64,000 bases of DNA from an uncultured Granulosicoccus sp. (lineage in GTDB: Bacteria > Pseudomonadota > Gammaproteobacteria > Granulosicoccales > Granulosicoccaceae), in NCBI GenBank assembly GCA_937924505.1, contig CALDSR010000057.1, forward strand, positions 13,595 through 77,594. The letters run 5' to 3'. The notes beneath the pieces were generated by a model. It was not told the origin of the DNA and searched no databases. It was given only the letters and a program-made list of their open reading frames with translations. This document shows, piece by piece, positions 62,837-64,000 of this stretch (position 1 is its first letter; each line of letters begins with the position of its first letter). The position numbers were made by a program, and so were the translations under genes.

Positions 62837-63110
62837 TCAGCTTGAGTGTGGCCGATGTACCTTCTTTTGATTTTTCATGAAAATTACTTGCGCAATGACA
62901 ACCAGTGTCATGGGTGCGATAAATACAAAGGTACCAATTGGGTTTACTCTTGTGTCAATGTTGGCTTGTAGGATTTCAAGTATGACCACTGGAGTAGTCT
63001 TGTTCGATTCTTAGACAAGCCACGCGACTGCAAACTGATCAAATGAAACAGCGGCGCTCAAGCACAATGAAGAGATAATCGCAGGGTGGGTAAACGGGGT
63101 GGTGGGTGAC
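62837..63110 (-). pseudogene. Polyamine-type ABC permease (PotC-like), C-terminal relic
   Basis: The minus strand encodes HPAIISSLCLSAAVSFDQF, AVAWLV, a TAA stop at 63011-63013, then TTPVVILEILQANIDTRVNP, IGTFVFIAPMTLVVIAQVIF and a normal stop at 62837. This is the last third of a spermidine/putrescine-type permease (compare ALSLDDFVIAFFVSG and the final span). The first two thirds are absent. Confidence 0.75.
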
Positions 63111-63138
63111 CGGATATAGTGGTTTCCTGCACTGTTTT

Positions 63139-63417
63139 CTAGGCAGCATCATCCAGATTCCACAAGTTGACTCCGCTGCCGTTGTACAAACTCATGATGC
63201 CGAGGTTGGGCAAATGCCAGACGAATTGACCAACCTTGCCTATGGGCTCCGGTTTCCAGAATGATTTGTAACTTATGGCGTTTTAAGCAGATAGGGCATT
63301 CGTGTTGTAGGAAACACCAGGATGGCCTAAGCGCACCATCACCGAGAACAGCTTTCCATCTTTCTTGTTGAATTGGTCCGTATGTTGAGAGGCGAATTCA
63401 ATCTGCCAGGCAGCTAG
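63139..63417 (-). pseudogene. Polyamine-type periplasmic binding protein (PotD-like), internal relic
   Basis: One minus-strand frame reads FASQHTDQFNKKDGKLFSVM, VRLGHPGVSYNTNALSA, a TAA at 63283-63285, then YKSFWKPEPIGKVGQFVWHL, PNLGIMSLYNGSG and LWNLDDAA before a stop at 63139. This matches the middle of PotD-like binding proteins (GVSYNTDAL, SWKDLWDPKYKGKV, WDLDD). Both ends are missing and one internal stop is present. Confidence 0.75.
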
Positions 63418-63625
63418 CTAAAAGTAGAGAATTGCTCAAAGTGCTTGCGTACACAGGGCATTTTCCGTTATTTACTAATCGATTAGCCGATGATTTTTCA
63501 AAGCTGTGGGATCGAATTATGGTTTGCTAATTCATGCTGATTTGTGTTCTCGCAAACAAAATTTGAAAATGGATCGCATCTCACGTTGATTTGCGCGGTA
63601 CCCAGATTTAGGTAGACGAATACTT
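63418..63625. other. Intergenic segment, nothing recognised
   Basis: About 208 AT-rich bases between the PotD-like relic (minus strand) and the plus-strand Tat-signal gene. It may contain further relic sequence or the promoter of the following gene; no motif is convincing. Confidence 0.45.
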
Positions 63626-64000
63626 ATGAATCGTGAAAAAAGAACATCACGACGGTCCTTGATCAAGTCTGCAGGTGCTGCCGTCATTTTGGCCGCATCA
63701 GGGCCGGCTTTATTTGGAGTCTCTGCAAAAGCACAAAGAAAAAGGCTTGCCTTCACCCGAAGATATAGAGAAAATAGCTCAAGAACGGCGTAAATGGCTT
63801 GCAGAATTCTCTCAAAGATACGAACAACAAATCCTTCAAACAGCCGAGGACTTCCAAAGGAGAGCTGACGAACTGAGACTTCAAATAGCATCAATTGAAG
63901 CCCAAATTTCATACGTTAGAAGGCAAATAAATGAATTTGATGGGCCTTACAGAGGCGGTGCTGTTTCATCAGGCATTTTTACAGGCACCTTCTTCTTCCC
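63626..64000 (+). pseudogene. Tat-signal secreted protein, frameshifted, running off the window
   Basis: From ATG 63626 the frame reads MNREKRTSRRSLIKSAGAA with a hydrophobic stretch to FGVSAKAQ, a good twin-arginine signal (SRRSLIK). It then runs into a stop at about 63791. A +1 frame carries on without a stop to the window end: KGLPSPEDIEKIAQERR, a long coiled-coil region (YEQQILQTAEDFQRRADELR and on) and DGPYRGGAVSSGIFTGTFFF. Removing one A from the AAAAA run at 63739-63743 joins both parts in one frame. So this is either a fresh frameshift mutation or a sequence error. The product is unknown. Confidence 0.6.

Noticed and set aside
63735..63750. Programmed -1 frameshift at the AAAAAGG run
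   Set aside because: A -1 shift leads to a stop within about ten codons; joining the two halves needs a +1 shift, so a classical slippery site does not explain it.
63532..63912. 126-residue minus-strand ORF near the window end
   Set aside because: It is antisense to the frameshifted Tat-signal gene, whose plus-strand signal and coiled coil are far more convincing.
1..64000. Search for CRISPR arrays, tRNA or rRNA genes and insertion sequences
   Set aside because: No regularly spaced repeats, no cloverleaf-like sequence and no transposase or integrase motif was recognised by eye; a tool run could still find weak cases.

Overview
The window looks like chromosomal DNA of a free-living, probably marine or saprophytic gammaproteobacterium with roughly balanced base composition. 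The reasons are the conserved blocks proA-nadD-rsfS-rlmH-maf-rng-yhdP and rhodanese-grxC-secB, a TrmL gene, a PqiA-like protein and an MSHA-like pilus locus. I saw no tRNA, rRNA, insertion sequence, integrase or CRISPR array. Organism assignment is inference from gene content.

Region 1 (1-20.5 kb) is a sugar-acid catabolic regulon. It carries three ABC importers: two ribose/fructose-type (1-3075 and 6002-9172) and one MalEFGK-type (9695-14112). Around them lie an SMP-30-type lactonase, a 2-hydroxyacid dehydrogenase, two SDR oxidoreductases, a 6-phosphogluconolactonase-like propeller protein, a hydroxypyruvate-isomerase-like barrel, a DUF336 protein and a LacI/GntR-type repressor. It ends with L-idonate 5-dehydrogenase, 5-keto-gluconate reductase and gluconokinase, which together take L-idonate to 6-phosphogluconate. 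Four near-identical palindromes (core TTACCGGTAA or one mismatch) lie at 4650, 5951, 9605 and 19166. At three of them I can see the palindrome inside or just after a sigma70-like promoter, so a single repressor, most likely the LacI-family protein at 17 kb, probably controls the whole set.

Region 2 (20.9-32.3 kb) is mixed: a GH10 xylanase lipoprotein, an O-antigen-ligase-like membrane protein with a long acidic tail whose stop overlaps a cysteine-desulfurase-like gene, a NUDIX hydrolase, a LysE exporter, a CAP-domain lipoprotein, a tight operon of UMF1-type MFS, PqiA-like and AEC transporters, and two unknown small genes.

Region 3 (32.3-39 kb) holds cytochrome b561, a cytochrome c5-like protein, rhodanese, glutaredoxin, SecB, a large SWIM/SNF2 helicase and TrmL. 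Region 4 (39.1-48.4 kb) is a nine-gene MSHA-like pilus or pseudopilus operon. Almost every junction from the secretin onward overlaps by 1-4 bases, and no prepilin peptidase gene is present. Region 5 (48.4-60.8 kb) is a housekeeping block (tatD, proA, an unknown basic protein, nadD, rsfS, rlmH, maf, rng, yhdP) followed by a DUF4344 metallopeptidase-like protein and a creatinase.

Region 6 (60.9-64 kb) is AT-richer and largely decayed. After one intact unknown secreted protein, the minus strand carries relics of a polyamine-type ABC transporter (binding protein, permease, ATPase) and of a class II glutamine amidotransferase, all with stops and frameshifts. At the window edge is a plus-strand gene with a Tat-like signal that is broken by one extra base.
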